A stretch of 21,898 nucleotides of DNA from Ophiosphaerella korrae (GCA_028456385.1 JALNQF010000570.1:1-21898), one strand, 5' to 3'. Counted from the stretch's first letter, positions 1 through 11,563 are shown. Notes: generated by a model from the letters alone, not told the origin. Numbers and translations are program-made.

Positions 1-3000
1 CTAATACTAAAGAGTAACCTAAAAGAGTATTAGATAAACTAGTACTAATAGAGCTAGTATTTAGAAAGTAAAGTAGGCAAGTATAAGAATAATATAGATA
101 GGACTTACTATTACTAGTATAAACTTATTAGCTATAATTAGTTTAAATCCTAGTATAAAAGCCTAAATTTAATTTAGCTAACTTTAAATTCTTTATATAA
201 AAGGAACCTAATAAAGAGATTAATTTTAGTTAAAGATTAGCTAAAAATTTTAAATAAGAGAGAGAACAAGTAGGTATTATAAGTAAATAGGAGAATTAGT
301 AATAGGAAGAAAAGAACTTAGTTAATTTTCTCTAAAAACAAACAACTAAAGAGGCCTTAGTACTTAGATACTAAGAAGAAAAACCCTATATTACCTATTA
401 TTACTAATTACTATCCTTAGAACTAGAAGAAGAAGCTTAAGTAGCAAGAGGACTTCTAAGACTAAACCTAGGTAGCTAAGAGTAAATACTACTTAGACGA
501 CAAGTATAATAGTAATTCTAATTCTAAGGCTAAAGATTTTAAGGTAAAAAGCTAGAAGAATACTAAGGAAGTAGAAGAAGTATAGAAATAGAAGACTAAG
601 GGCTCTTAGAAAAAGAAGTAGAAGAGCTTAAACTTATTATATTAAATTAAGAATAGACTAGAATAAGAATACTACTACTAAAAGGTAGAGCGTAAAGAGA
701 AGAGGTTAAAGGAGTAGCTAGATAGTAGCTAGAAGTAAGAGTAAAAGTAATAAGAGACTTAATAAAGTATTTATAAGTATATCCTAAACTTTTATTAAGA
801 CTTAAGTAACTTATATCTAACTCTAGGTTAGTAAAGTAAGAAAGGCGTAAAAGCGTACCTTATAAGGCCTAAGAGGCTAGTAGTTAATAGAGAGAATTTA
901 GAGTAGTATTAAAGCTTAAAAGTAAGCTAAAACTACTAGATAAAGTACTTTAAGAGTATTTACTAATACTAGAAAGAAATAAAAAGTAAAGAGAACTAAA
1001 GAGAACTTAATAAATAAGGGCCTTATCTACTATAGAGAAAATAGTAAGTAAGAAATTATTAGACTTACTCTTAGGTATAGTATAACTCTAGAGACGCTAG
1101 CTATAAGCTTACTAGTAAAAAAGATTGTTAGTAGAGCTATAAAGATAGCTAGAAGTCTTAGAGTTATTATCTTTAGGCTTATCTATACTACATACTACTA
1201 GGTAAGCCTTAAGCCTATAAAGACGTACTAGCTTACTAGGTATTATAAGAGGATACTTATAAGCTACTTAATAACTTAGAGAAATATTTTAGTAAATAAG
1301 ATACTAAATATTAGCTACTATAGTATTACGTATAAAGGGCGTAGTAATAGAGTAGCTAGAAGACTAAGTAGCTATAGGAATAAAAGTATTAGCGTAAGTA
1401 TACTCTTACTTAAAGAGCTTAGTAATATAGTAGTAACTCTTAGTAAAACCCTTAACCTAAGAAAGTACTTACTTACGTTTAGCTACTAGACTACTAAAAA
1501 CGCGTTAGCTAAGCTCTAAAAAACTATTAGGATAAAATTAAGTAAAAAGAAAAATAGAGTTAAAGACTTACTTAACCTATAATTGTAACATTAAATATAA
1601 TAATAAATACAAGAGCTATTAAGGTAGATAATACCTTTATTATTAAAGAAAATAGAGTATCTAATACTACTACAAATATAAGTAGTATAGCTATAATTAC
1701 TCTCCTCTTTAGAACTATAAGCTATAGCCCTATTAGAGCCTAGTAGTAGTAGCCTTAGTAGTAAGGCCCTATAAGGGCTAATAGTCTTCTAAGTATACTA
1801 ACTTACGTAGACTATAGCCTTATAATAGGCTTATATCTCTTAAGGATTATTAATTAAAGAAAAATCCTATAAGCGCGTAGCTTAAGTAGCTAAAGAGTCT
1901 TAAGTAAGTATCTTTTAACTTTTATAATAGCGTACCTAATAGTATAGCTAGTAGAAGAAAGACTAAGAGCTATTAGAAGTATAGAAGAAGCTGTTAGGGT
2001 TATAAGAATAAATATTATAAAGACTATTCTACTAGTAAGCTCTATTCTTACGCTTATTATAGTAAGTATATATAAACTCTTAGATAAAGAAAGAAAGCTA
2101 GCTAAAGTTATACTCTTTAAAGATATTAAAGGCTTAGTTAAGAAAGTTATAAAGTAAGTTAAGTAAGAGAGAGTAGTTAAAGAAATAAGTAATAACTAAG
2201 AGAAAAGCGTAGTTAGTAAAACCTAAGAGTCTATAAGTAAAAAGGATAGATACTTACCTTTATACTAGAAATAATATATTATAGAAATAAGGTAAAAAGC
2301 TTTACTTTTAGTTTAATAGTAACTTAAAAGTAGTCTACTTAAGTTACAAAGTAGCTAAGAAGGATTATTACTACTATAGTTACTTTAGCTAAGCTAGCTA
2401 GCTATATAGGACCTAAGTTAGAAGTTAAAAGTAGCTATAATAATTAAAGTAGAAAGTAAATAAAAAAATAGAGCTAAGAAACTAGTAAAAAAGTATAGAG
2501 TAGCTAAGATAAGCTTAAAAAAAAGAAGAAGAAAATAGAATAAAAAATAGAGAGATAAAGTTTAAGTACGCCCTTAGGAAGCGTTTATAACTTTACTAAA
2601 AATCGTAAAAGTAAATAACTATAAGAGCTTAACTACTAGTAAAGATATTTAAATATAGAGCCTAAGAGCTCTATACTAGCTTAACTAATAAATATATATA
2701 TATAAGAAAAGAGCTAGCTATTAAAAATTAATAAGTAAGAGAAGAATTTAGTAAGTAAAAACGCGTTAAGTAAAAAAACTATTATAAAAAAGTAAAAACT
2801 ACTATAGCTTATAAAATATATATAAAAAGAAATAGTAAGAAAATAAGTAGCTACTACTATAAGCTATATAACACGTCTATATAAAAATTTTATTAAATAA
2901 CCTAGAAACTATATAAATACTCTATAAACAACCCCTTAGATATTAGATCTAGAGCTCTTAGGAGAAAAGTATTATAAGTAGAAAATAAAAGTAGTATCTT

Positions 3001-4244
3001 TAAAGTCTTAAGCTATAGATACTCTAAAATAAAAATAACAGCTAATATAAGGAAATAGAGGTAGCGTAACTTAAGCTTTATATAGGTAATAGCGCTAATA
3101 AAGCTAGTATTCTCTTAGGGTAGGCCTAGGTAAGTTATAGCTATAGCTAGAGTTAGATTAGTAGTTTATAGACAATATATAGTAATTAATACCTAAAGGG
3201 CTATAAGTTATTTAAGAAGAAAAAAGCTCTTAGGGACTTAATATCTTTATTCTCTTTTGTTAATATTAATATTTTAGCTAGAAGGCCTAAGTTACTCTCT
3301 AACTATATATATAGTTAGCGCTAGATACTAGACTATTTATAGAGTAGGGCTAAATTACAAATCTAAATTATTTTAGATCTAATAGTTTAAGTACCTTATA
3401 GCTAATAAAATAAGAAAGGGGTTTATAAGTTAAAGTAGGTTTTACCCTCTTTTTAGGCTAGAAGCTCTTAATTAAGTATAGTAGCTTAATAGAACTAAGC
3501 TCTATATAAAAGAAGAAGTATATAGTAGAGTATTATAAAGAAAGAAATAGTAAAAAGAGAGTAGGTAGTTACTAAAGAAATATAAGTACTAAAGGCTTAT
3601 AAAGAAGTAAACTATTAAAGAAGAGAGGTAAAAGAGAGTAGCTAATAAGCTCTTAGGTTATAGGATTTAATCTATAGGAGGGCGAATAATATTTAGAGTT
3701 AGTTTAGCTAATAAAGTTTAAGATCCCTAAGACTAATAAGCTCTTAGGCTCTAAATCTATATTAGGTATACAACCCTATAATAGTATAGATAAGAAAGAG
3801 AAACTATAAGAAGATATATAGAAACTAGAAGATAACCTTAATTACTATAAGAAACTAGAAAAGTACTAAAGTTAAAACTCTCTTAACTAACTAGTAGTAA
3901 ATAGAGAAGACTTACGTTATTAGTAATAAGTAGAGAAGTACTAGACGCGCCTAATATAGTAAGAACCTAAGTAGCCTATATTATAAACTTAAAGTCTAAC
4001 TTAGATTCTAAGAGAATAGCTTATATAATAGAGTTCTTATTATTTAAAGCTTTTATTTTATAAAGATAAATAAAGTAAGTATAATTTTCTACTTATATAC
4101 TTAGAATCTAATTATATTTTTTTTTAGCCTCTATAATCTATAATAATAGTTTTTCTTAAGTATAGTTAATAGCTCTTCTTATTAAATATAAGTATAGATA
4201 TATAAATAAGTATTTTTAACTTATAGTTTATAAGAGATATACTA
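1..4244 (+). mobile_element. Left part of a RIP-degraded outer LTR retrotransposon, interior mostly unidentified
   Basis: This AT-rich stretch is interrupted at 4244 by the nested element and resumes at 11275. In the first 600 bases I count six CA and no TG dinucleotides, the expected RIP footprint. From about 3770 to 4244 the sequence aligns by eye with the reverse complement of the nested copy's 3' tail: both carry a stretch reading KLEDNLNY followed by KKLE, and a shared TAGCCTCTATAAT block. Together with the + strand polypurine tract and LTR at 11550-12022, this makes it the same family in + orientation. From 1 to about 3770 I tried the + frames and parts of the minus strand and found no reverse transcriptase, integrase or gag motif. 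The content could be a diverged pol, a captured segment, or another transposon. The 5' LTR lies outside the window. Confidence 0.7.
4240..4244. repeat. Target-site duplication TACTA, left copy
   Basis: TACTA lies immediately before the left LTR terminus (TATAATAGG, derived from TGTAACAGG) and recurs at 11275-11279 just after the right LTR. Five bases is the usual Ty3/Gypsy integrase stagger. Removing 4245-11279 rejoins the outer element smoothly. Confidence 0.85.
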
Positions 4245-4672
4245 TATAATAGGCCTCCTATTATTAACTATAAGTACCTATCTAGAAGTTAGTAGATTAA
4301 GAGGTAATAGTAAAAGTCTATATTAGGATCTATAATAACTATAAACAATAGAAGATATTTTATAACTATCTTGTATTAGCGTTCTATAGTTAAAGGATTA
4401 AATTACTAATACTATCCTAATAATATATATTACTACTATCTATATACTTATAGTAATCTATTAATCTATAGGTGCTAAGACTAATAGATTATAGATTACC
4501 TTAATCTATAGTCTATTAATACTAAAAGTCTATAGATTATAGATTACTCTAAGTGTCTTAATTATGTATAGCCTCCTAATTAGGTTTATATCCTTTAGTA
4601 TTATATAGGTCTTTATTACTTATTATAGGGCTTATTAGTTCTATTTATAGCTTTCTTATTACTATTATAATA
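4245..4672 (-). repeat. 3' LTR of nested chromovirus (left end)
   Basis: The LTR is 428 bp, running from TATAATAGG to TATTATAATA (originally TGTAACAGG to TGTTACA, as read on the + strand). It aligns to the right LTR without gaps. By hand count the two differ at roughly 30 sites, all transitions, and this copy carries nearly all the T/A states. It is therefore the more heavily mutated of the pair. Confidence 0.92.
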
Positions 4673-4687
4673 CTATCTCCTCTTCTA
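4673..4687 (-). promoter_or_regulatory. Polypurine tract of nested chromovirus
   Basis: On the minus strand the bases read TAGAAGAGGAGATAG and abut the 3' LTR. This is the plus-strand primer site. The outer element has AAAGGGGGAGATAG at the equivalent place (11550-11563). Confidence 0.8.
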
Positions 4688-5384
4688 GGTAGGTCCTTGT
4701 TTATCTATCCTAGAGCTAAAGTTATTAACTTACTTTCTTTATTAATTTGTAGTTCCTTATTACTCTCTATAGTTATTTTATCTATATATTATTACTACTT
4801 CTTTATAGATTACGTATTGCGTAATAGTATTAAAATGTTCCCTTGTTTTTATTATACTTCTCTTAAATTAAACCCTAAGTTTCTTCCTTATATTATTTCT
4901 ATAAATAATAGTAGGGCCTATAAAGTGTATATTTGTATAAATATACGTAGTTCTTATAATATATTAAGTATTTCTCTCTCTAAGTGTACGTTTATTATAC
5001 TTATTCTTACGTCTAGGCTTAATAATAATAGGGAGAGCTATTAACTAGACTTAAGAGAAATTACTATCTTAAATTATAGAGGCTAAAGCTAAGTATAAGT
5101 AGATCTAGGAGCTTACGTAGAGTAAGCTAGTAAAGAATTAAGCTTATTTCTCTTATCTTTATAAGATAAAGGCGTTAAATAATAAGAAATTAGCTAAATA
5201 GTTAGTAGCTCTAGAAGCTAAGCTAGACTTAGATAAGGCGTTTAGTGTCGCTGTAGTAGGTCCTATATTAGGTAATCCTATTACTTCTCTATTTAGTAAT
5301 AGTAATATTAGTTCTCTTAGTTTACTACTAGGCGTTCTAGAGGGTTTTAATTTTAGAAGTCCTCTAGTTTCTTAAAGTAGTTAA
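4688..5384 (-). other. Tail between chromodomain and polypurine tract
   Basis: About 700 bp lie between the end of recognisable pol and the polypurine tract. The sense strand gives only short open stretches, including INKESKLITLALG next to the tract, which has a close counterpart in the outer element (INKEIRLITLALR). The opposite (+) strand is open for 115 codons at 4697-5044 from a TTG, and for about 58 codons around 5200-5374, which is long for RIP-treated DNA. I do not recognise either product. A simple 3' untranslated region is the default reading. Confidence 0.5.
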
Positions 5385-5520
5385 GGTTGTCTTCTAGTTC
5401 TTATATCTTTTCCTATAGTTATCCTCTTTTATCTATTCTTATCTATTCTACTAAGTAGTAGTTTCTTCTGTTATAGAATTAGTACTATAAGATTTCTTTA
5501 ACTTCTTATTCTTTTTATTC
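5385..5520 (-). pseudogene. Chromodomain at pol C-terminus (RIP-broken)
   Basis: Read on the minus strand with stops skipped, the frame gives EVKEIL, then FYNRRNYYLVE, IRIDKRG and EKI-ELEDNLNYFKKLE. This follows the chromodomain pattern of chromoviral integrases: a conserved start, YLVKW-G-type core, a W-E turn, and the closing helix after ENL. The aromatic and tryptophan positions are now TAG or TAA. In the family this module binds methylated histone H3 and targets integration. Confidence 0.8.
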
Positions 5521-6560
5521 TCTATACGTATCTACTTTATATACTAGTAGTTTCGTGTTTTATAGTACTATCTTAAGTAGTACTACGTAGAAGGTTAAGT
5601 ATATCTTTATTTTATTTAGTAGCTTTAGTTTAAATATAACTAGTGTAACTTCTTTCTTAATTTTATATAGTTTTATCTTAACGTAATCTAGTTTTAAGCT
5701 AGGCTATTTGCTCTTAATATTCTTTTATACTAACTATACTTTTTCTCTCTCTCTAAATTAGAGTCCTTTTTTATACTTTTTATTATAGTATTTTGCTATA
5801 CGATTATATAGGAAATTTATATCCTATCTTAGCTAATTATATATATCTCTAAGTCTATTAGTAAAGTATTCTCTTCTTAAAGACTAAGATATCTCTAATC
5901 TTAGTATTCTATATATACTAGGTTTAAATCTATAGTTTATAAAGAAAAGTAATACTCTTATTACTATATTCTTTACGCTGTTGTATGCTAATTATACTAT
6001 AGGTAGTAACTATACTTAATTGTTCTAGTTATAGTTAAGGTAGTATCTTAGGTATTATTCTACTATTTAATTTATTCGTTCTAATTATTTATCTATCTAT
6101 AGATAGTATACTGTAGATATTACATATTTAATTCCTAATTACGCTATTATTATTCTCTATAATTTTAATATAAATCTTATATCTCTATCTATAATAATCT
6201 TGTCTAGTAGTCTATATTAACTAATTATAGTTCCTAGGACCTAGTATATAGTAACCTCTATTCTACTTTTTTCTTTATATAGTCTAAAGTATAAGTACTT
6301 TATAAGTTTATCTACTATTATTAGTATTCTATTATACTTAACTCTTAATATTAGGTTCTTAGACTTTAGTAGTTTTGTAATAAAGTCTATTGTAATAACT
6401 CTCTAAAGTTATTCTAGTACTTCTACTAGTTGTAGTATTCTATATAGTACGTATCTATTGTATTTATTTCTCTAATATTCTATATAGTCTCGTAGTACTT
6501 CTATTACTAGCTATCTTACTTTTAGGATATAGTAATCTTATAGTAACCTATTAAGAGTTT
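5521..6560 (-). pseudogene. Integrase domain of nested pol (RIP-broken)
   Basis: The minus-strand frame reads RVITIDFITKLLKSKN, then ILIIVDKLIKYLYF, matching the start of a Gypsy integrase core. The first catalytic Asp is at 6387-6385. IIIDRDIRFILKL carries the second Asp at 6189-6187, and LERIN carries the Glu at 6081-6079, leaving 35 residues between them, the classic D,D35E spacing. Downstream, YVKIKLYKIKKEV corresponds to the GPY/F module found in chromoviruses. The catalytic triad is still encoded, but many stop codons interrupt the frame. The N-terminal HHCC zinc-binding part was not resolved. Confidence 0.88.
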
Positions 6561-6949
6561 TATTAATCTCTTAGTAGCTATATACTAGTAATTTATAAAA
6601 TTGTTATATAAATTCTCTTTAAATTTTCTTTAGAATATATATTCTTCTATAGGCTTATATAAATCCTTCTTAGATTTTAAGTTTCTCTATTTCTTTAGAT
6701 ACTTTATATATTGTTTTCTAAATTTATTTATTTAGCTTATTACTTACTCTCTTAAGTATTACGGCTATTTTAGGTATATTTAGGATTAGGTATTCTTTCT
6801 TGTTCTTAACTAGAACTATACTAGTTACGTTTACTTCTTCTTATAAGTTTAGTCTTCTACTAAGGGTATCTATAAATTAGTTATCTTTCCTTTTTATATA
6901 TATAATTTCTAGGTTAAATATTAATAGGAATTCCTACTATCTTGTATAG

Positions 6950-8150
6950 CGTTATAATAATTCCTTATTTATTATAAATCCTATAAGATTCTTATAGTCT
7001 ATATAGACCTTTGTCTAGTATTTTACTCTTTATAAGTATACTCTCTACTATCTAAATACTTTGTAGATTGCTAGTATTTCTTTATTGTAGATTAGGTAAT
7101 TAAGTTCTACTAGCTTTATTTTCTTAGAGAAGTATTTAACTAAGTATTCTTTCTTAGTCTCTAGGTCTTCTTATATTAGTACTATTCTATAGACTAAGTT
7201 AGATGCGTCTATTTTTACTATTACTAGTAGGTCTAGGTTGTATATTCTAATAACTAGGTTTTTAGTAAACTTTCTTTTAATTTTATTAAATACCTTATTA
7301 TATTTATTAGTCTATTTAAATAGTGTGTCTTTCTTTATAAGTTTTATAATTAGTTTTATATCTTTAGAATATCTTACTATTAGCTTTCTATAGAAGTTAG
7401 CTAGTCTATAAAATTATTGTACCTCTTTTAGGTTTTTTAGTATTAGCTATTTATTAATTAACTTAATCTTCTTTAGGTTAATCTTAATCTTTCCTAGTTC
7501 TATAATAAATTAAAGGAAATCTATTTCTTTTGTGTAGAATTTATATTTCTTTATTTTTAGGAATATTTTAGCTTCTACTAGCTTTTCTAGTACTTTATAT
7601 ATATATTATATGTATTTTTTCTTTATTTCTAAGAATATAAGAATATTGTCTAAGTATATAAATATAAATACGTCTAAGTACTCTCTTAGTACTATATTAA
7701 TTCTTTCTTAGAATACTACTAGCGCATTTATTAAGCTAAAGGGTATAACTAGGTACTTGTATAGTTTATACTATGTTCTAAATACTATTTTCTATTTATT
7801 ACCTTCTTTAATTCTAATCTAGTAGTAGGCGTTCTAAATATCTAGTTTTGTAAAGATCTTTACTTTTCGTAGCCTATCTTATATTATATTAATTTGTAGT
7901 AGTAGGTATTAGTTCTTGTTTATAATTATGTTAGTTTTTCTAAAATCTACGTAGGGTCTCTTATTACTTATCCCTTTTTTGTCTATAAATATAAGTCTAT
8001 ATACTACTAAAGATTTAGATTCCTTTATCTATTTTTTTTTTATTACGTTTTAGATAAACGTTTATTTAATTTTAAATTCTTCTTCTATTTTTTAGTAGAC
8101 TAGGCTCTATCCTAAGTCTTTACTTTCTTCTAGTTTTATTGCTAAGTCCT
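6950..8150 (-). pseudogene. Reverse transcriptase and RNase H of nested pol (RIP-broken)
   Basis: On the minus strand the frame reads YLVIPFSLINALVVF, equivalent to the RT motif YLVMPFGLTNAPATF. It continues to EYLDVFIFIYLDNILI, the active-site box, where the second Asp of YLDD has become Asn (7656-7645). The thumb and connection follow (KVLEKLVEAKIFLK, then ANFYRKLI, then KKDTLFK). RNase H begins with KIDASN, its first catalytic Asp at 7209-7207, and KYFSKKIKLVELNYLIYNKEILAIYK matches the SKKL...ELNY...KELLAI block. The D to N change plus many stops means no activity. Confidence 0.93.
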
Positions 8151-8479
8151 ATAGTTAATATTCTAGAAGGTAATCTTCTAGCTCTATAAGCTATTTTTCT
8201 TATTTCTTATATTCTTTTAGGAATTCTCTTTTACAAGTATTTATGTTAGCTTTTAATATGTCTATTTTGTAGTAATTAATTTCTCTTATTTTCTAATTAA
8301 TATATAGGTTAGTTATTTATAACTATAGTATACCTAGTATTATATCTTATTTATTATTAATTGTTGTTATATCTATAACTATATTTTTAATTATTATCTC
8401 TTCTACTTTAAGTATAGAAAGAACTATCTTAAACCTAATAGGTTCTTAGAATAGTTTTCTTTTAATCGTACTTAGTTAT

Positions 8480-8640
8480 TAAGAGTACTTCTTTGTCGTG
8501 TAACGTATTCCTTGTATTTCTACAAACTTTTTAGAAATAAAGTTTCTTGTAGCTCTACTATTAATTATTAATTATACTTTCTTTTCTTAGTATATACTCT
8601 TTTTTATAATATATAGGCCTCTTATACTTTCTAGTTATTC
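8480..8640 (-). pseudogene. Retroviral-type aspartic protease remnant
   Basis: The minus-strand frame reads LIINSRATRNFISKKFVE, which corresponds to the family motif with a DSGAT core followed by NFIS. The catalytic Asp is now Asn (GAC/GAT to AAT) and the Gly is Arg (GGA to AGA), both G-to-A changes as RIP gives. It sits between the gag zinc knuckle and reverse transcriptase, as expected. Confidence 0.85.
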
Positions 8641-9829
8641 TTACTTTAGCGATTTTATAAATTGTCTATCTTTTTAGGGCTATAGCTTTACTCTAAGTTT
8701 ATATTCTTTGTATTTTAGATATTTATTATTTATATATCTATACTATAGTCCTCTTTAGACGTATTTCTTAAATAGTTTTATTCTTAGCTTTACTACTAAG
8801 TATCTATCTTCTAGGATTATTTCCTATCCTTAGATATCTTCTACTAGTATCGCTCTTATATAGTTATAGCCTCTTCTTTTAGTAGGCTATATATTATTAT
8901 TTACTTTAGGGTTCTTGTATATAATATAATTCTTGTCTAGGTATAATATCTATAATACTTTAAAATATACTAGATATTTTAGATCTATTATTTTGTTATC
9001 TCCTTCTTAGTACTTATCTCTTCTAGGTATATCTATTATTAAGATATAGTATACTACTAGTACTCTTAGTATATAGGCTTTATTAATCTATCGTGTCTTT
9101 CTTATAAGGTACTACTACTCTCTTTCTATAAGTATTCTTCTTACTATAACTATATACTATTTTATCTATTCTTAAAATAGGATAAACTTTATTTCTTTAG
9201 GATTACGTTCTTTCTAGTCTTTGTACGCTTCTTCTATACTTATAACTATTAAGTATATTTAAACAAACCTTTATTTTTTATTTTATTTCTTTATATCTAA
9301 TATTATATAGCTATTATAGCTATATATTATTAGCTAGGTATACTCTATACCTTTTATACTAACCTATCTCTTACTTTCTTACTATTCTTTAGAAGAAGCT
9401 ATAGTAGTCTCTTTATCTTATACTAGTCCTTTAGCCTAGATTAATAGAATCTAGGGCTCTTCCTCTTCTAAGTCTTCTATTAGTAGGTCTATTACTTAAG
9501 CTATTTCTTCTAGCTAAGCTTTTATTCTATTTTCTTTTATTATAGCTACTTTATATCTCTATTTCTATAAGAACTATACTACTCTCTACTTACTAGAAAA
9601 ATATATATAGTAGTTATTATTATAATAAAAGGTCTAATAGAGTATTATATATTACGCTTCTTTACTCCTAGCTACTTTTTCTTAAGGTTTAGCCTATACT
9701 TATAGTGCTTCTTTCTTCTTTTTAGTTATCTTTAACTAGTTTTCTTTTTTTAGGTCTTTACTTCTATAGTCTTTTATAAAGTGTCTAGATTTCCTATATT
9801 TATAGTATACTATATCCTTCTTCTTTTAT

Positions 9830-10790
9830 AAATAGTAGTCTTTTATATAGTAGCCTTTCTTACTATAGTTAAAGTACGTAAAGTCTTTATTCTTCTTTTT
9901 CTTTTTGTCCTTATTAGCGTTAAGGATTATTAGGTCTCTAGTATCCTAGTTTCTAGTTTAGGTACTATACTTATTCTTCTTCTATTCTTAGAGATTATTA
10001 TTAATTTAGATTACCTATTACTTTAAGGCTTCTAGTGTCCTTAGTTTCTCTATATAGATTATTTTGTATTAGATTTTAGAATTTAGTCCTTGTTTAAATT
10101 ATAATATTAAGGGTAATTTATTCTATTCTATATTTTAGGATAGTTACTTAAATTATAATATATACTTAGGAATACTCTAGTTTTGTATAAGCTTCTCTAG
10201 TTATTCTTTAGCTTATCTAGTAACGTCTATATCTCTAAATACTACTCTTATTCGTTTAGTAAAGTATTTATAACTTCTAAAGATAGCTCTAGTTTTATCT
10301 TTCTAGGTTATTAGAGAATATATTGTATAGTCTATCTAGTAAGGTTCGTACTATCTTATTATATCTTCTTCTAGGTGTAATCTAATATATATTACCTTTT
10401 TTTCTTCTATATTAAAGTGTAGTATTTGTATATCTATCTAGAGTTATACTAATACAATAAAGGGTCTTAGTTTCTCCCTTATTCTATTAAATTTCTTAAA
10501 GATAGGTATCTTTAGTAGTTTCTTTATAGCACTTATTACTAGGCGTTATATAATTAACTCTATTTAGTTCTAGCCTTTAATAATAGCCTTAATCTATACT
10601 TTATTTTATTTTACGTAGTCTTATAGTTCTTTATTCTACGTTTCTAGAGCGTTAATTACTATCTTTATATCTTCCTTATCTAAGATCAAGTTATTAATTT
10701 AGTCCTTAATTATTTCCTATATAGTACTATTAGACTTATAACTACTCCTAGGAGCTTTACTTATTTTAGTTAAACTTTCTACTATCGTAT
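9830..10790 (-). pseudogene. gag remnant with CCHC zinc knuckle (nested element)
   Basis: The minus-strand frame ends with KDFTYFNYSKKGYYIK at about 9890-9845. This is a CX2CX4HX4C knuckle in which Cys became Tyr (TGC/T to TAC/T) and His became Tyr. A lysine-rich stretch precedes it. The region from about 10640 to 10846 matches, in reverse complement, the gag leader of the third copy at 20892-21060, including the block GCGAGAAGCGAAGCGTAAGT. It encodes the nucleocapsid/capsid polyprotein; now a relic. Confidence 0.85.
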
Positions 10791-10846
10791 TAGCTAGACT
10801 ATACGCTACTTACGCTTCGCTTCTCGCAATAACTAAATTAGTAAGG

Positions 10847-11274
10847 TATAATAGGCCTCTTGTCGTTAACTATAGGTACCTATCTAGAAGTTAGTAGATT
10901 AAGAGGTAATAGTAAAAGTCTATATTAGGATCTACAATAACTATAAACAATAGAAGATATTTTACAACTATCTTGTATTAGCGTTCTATAGTTAAAGGAT
11001 TAAATTACTAATACTATCCTAATAATATATATTGCTACTATCTATATACTTATAGTAATCTATTAATCTATAAGTGCTAAGACTAATAGATTATAGATTA
11101 CCTTAATCTATAGTCTATTAATGCTAAGAGTCTATAGATTATAGATTACCCTAGGTGTCCTAATTGTATACAGCCTCCTAATCGGGTTCGTATCCCTTAG
11201 CATCGTATAGGTCTTCGTTGCTTGTTATAGGGCTTATTAGTTCTATCTATAGCTCTCTTATTACTATTATAATA
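10847..11274 (-). repeat. 5' LTR of nested chromovirus (right end)
   Basis: This 428-bp LTR pairs with 4245-4672 without indels. It keeps more CA, TG and CG dinucleotides (for example around 11150-11220) than its partner, so it was less mutated. The U3 part holds two diverged copies of a block containing AATCTATAATCTAT and its inverse. Confidence 0.92.
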
Positions 11275-11279
11275 TACTA
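11275..11279. repeat. Target-site duplication TACTA, right copy
   Basis: This is the second copy of the 5-bp duplication flanking the nested element, directly after the right LTR end TTATAATA. It fixes the boundaries of the insertion. Confidence 0.85.
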
Positions 11280-11549
11280 GATAGGTTATAAAATAAATAA
11301 GCGTTAGCGCAAATATATACTTTATAAGCCTTACTATATTTTAAAGAAAAGTAGATAAAAAGAGAATTAGAAGACTTATAATAAAAATAAGAAAGTATCT
11401 TAATACTATAACGTAATATATAATTAGCTAATTAAAGATATTAAAGAGTAGATTTAGTAGGTATAAAGTTAGGTAATAAAAAACTTTATATTAATAAAGA
11501 AATAAGATTAATAACTTTAGCCTTAAGATAAGAAAATAAAGGCCTACCT
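11280..11549 (+). mobile_element. 3' tail of outer LTR element, resumed after insertion
   Basis: This continues 1-4244. It aligns with the reverse complement of about 4690-4930 of the nested element, for example AAATATA-ACTTTATA and the INKE...LITLAL block before the polypurine tract. It is RIP-mutated and has no independent gene. Confidence 0.8.
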
Positions 11550-11563
11550 AAAGGGGGAGATAG
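11550..11563 (+). promoter_or_regulatory. Polypurine tract of outer element
   Basis: AAAGGGGGAGATAG directly precedes the LTR start TATTATAGG. It fixes the orientation of the outer element as + and marks the LTR boundary. Confidence 0.85.

Larger units (their letters stand above)
4245..11274 (-). mobile_element. Complete nested Ty3/Gypsy chromovirus, RIP-inactivated
   Basis: This is a 7030-bp LTR retrotransposon on the minus strand, inserted into an outer copy of its own family. It has two 428-bp LTRs, a polypurine tract, and the order gag, protease, reverse transcriptase, RNase H, integrase, chromodomain, which defines Ty3/Gypsy chromoviruses. Every frame is broken by TAA and TAG codons where CAA, CAG or TGG would be expected, so it is not autonomous now. 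The target duplication is TACTA. A chromodomain at the end of integrase normally steers such elements into heterochromatin, which fits insertion into an older transposon. Confidence 0.93.

Noticed and set aside
481..520. YYLDD-like peptide in the outer element, resembling an RT active site
   Set aside because: The surrounding frame is Lys/Asn/Ser-rich with no other RT motif, and the position does not match the inner copy's RT.
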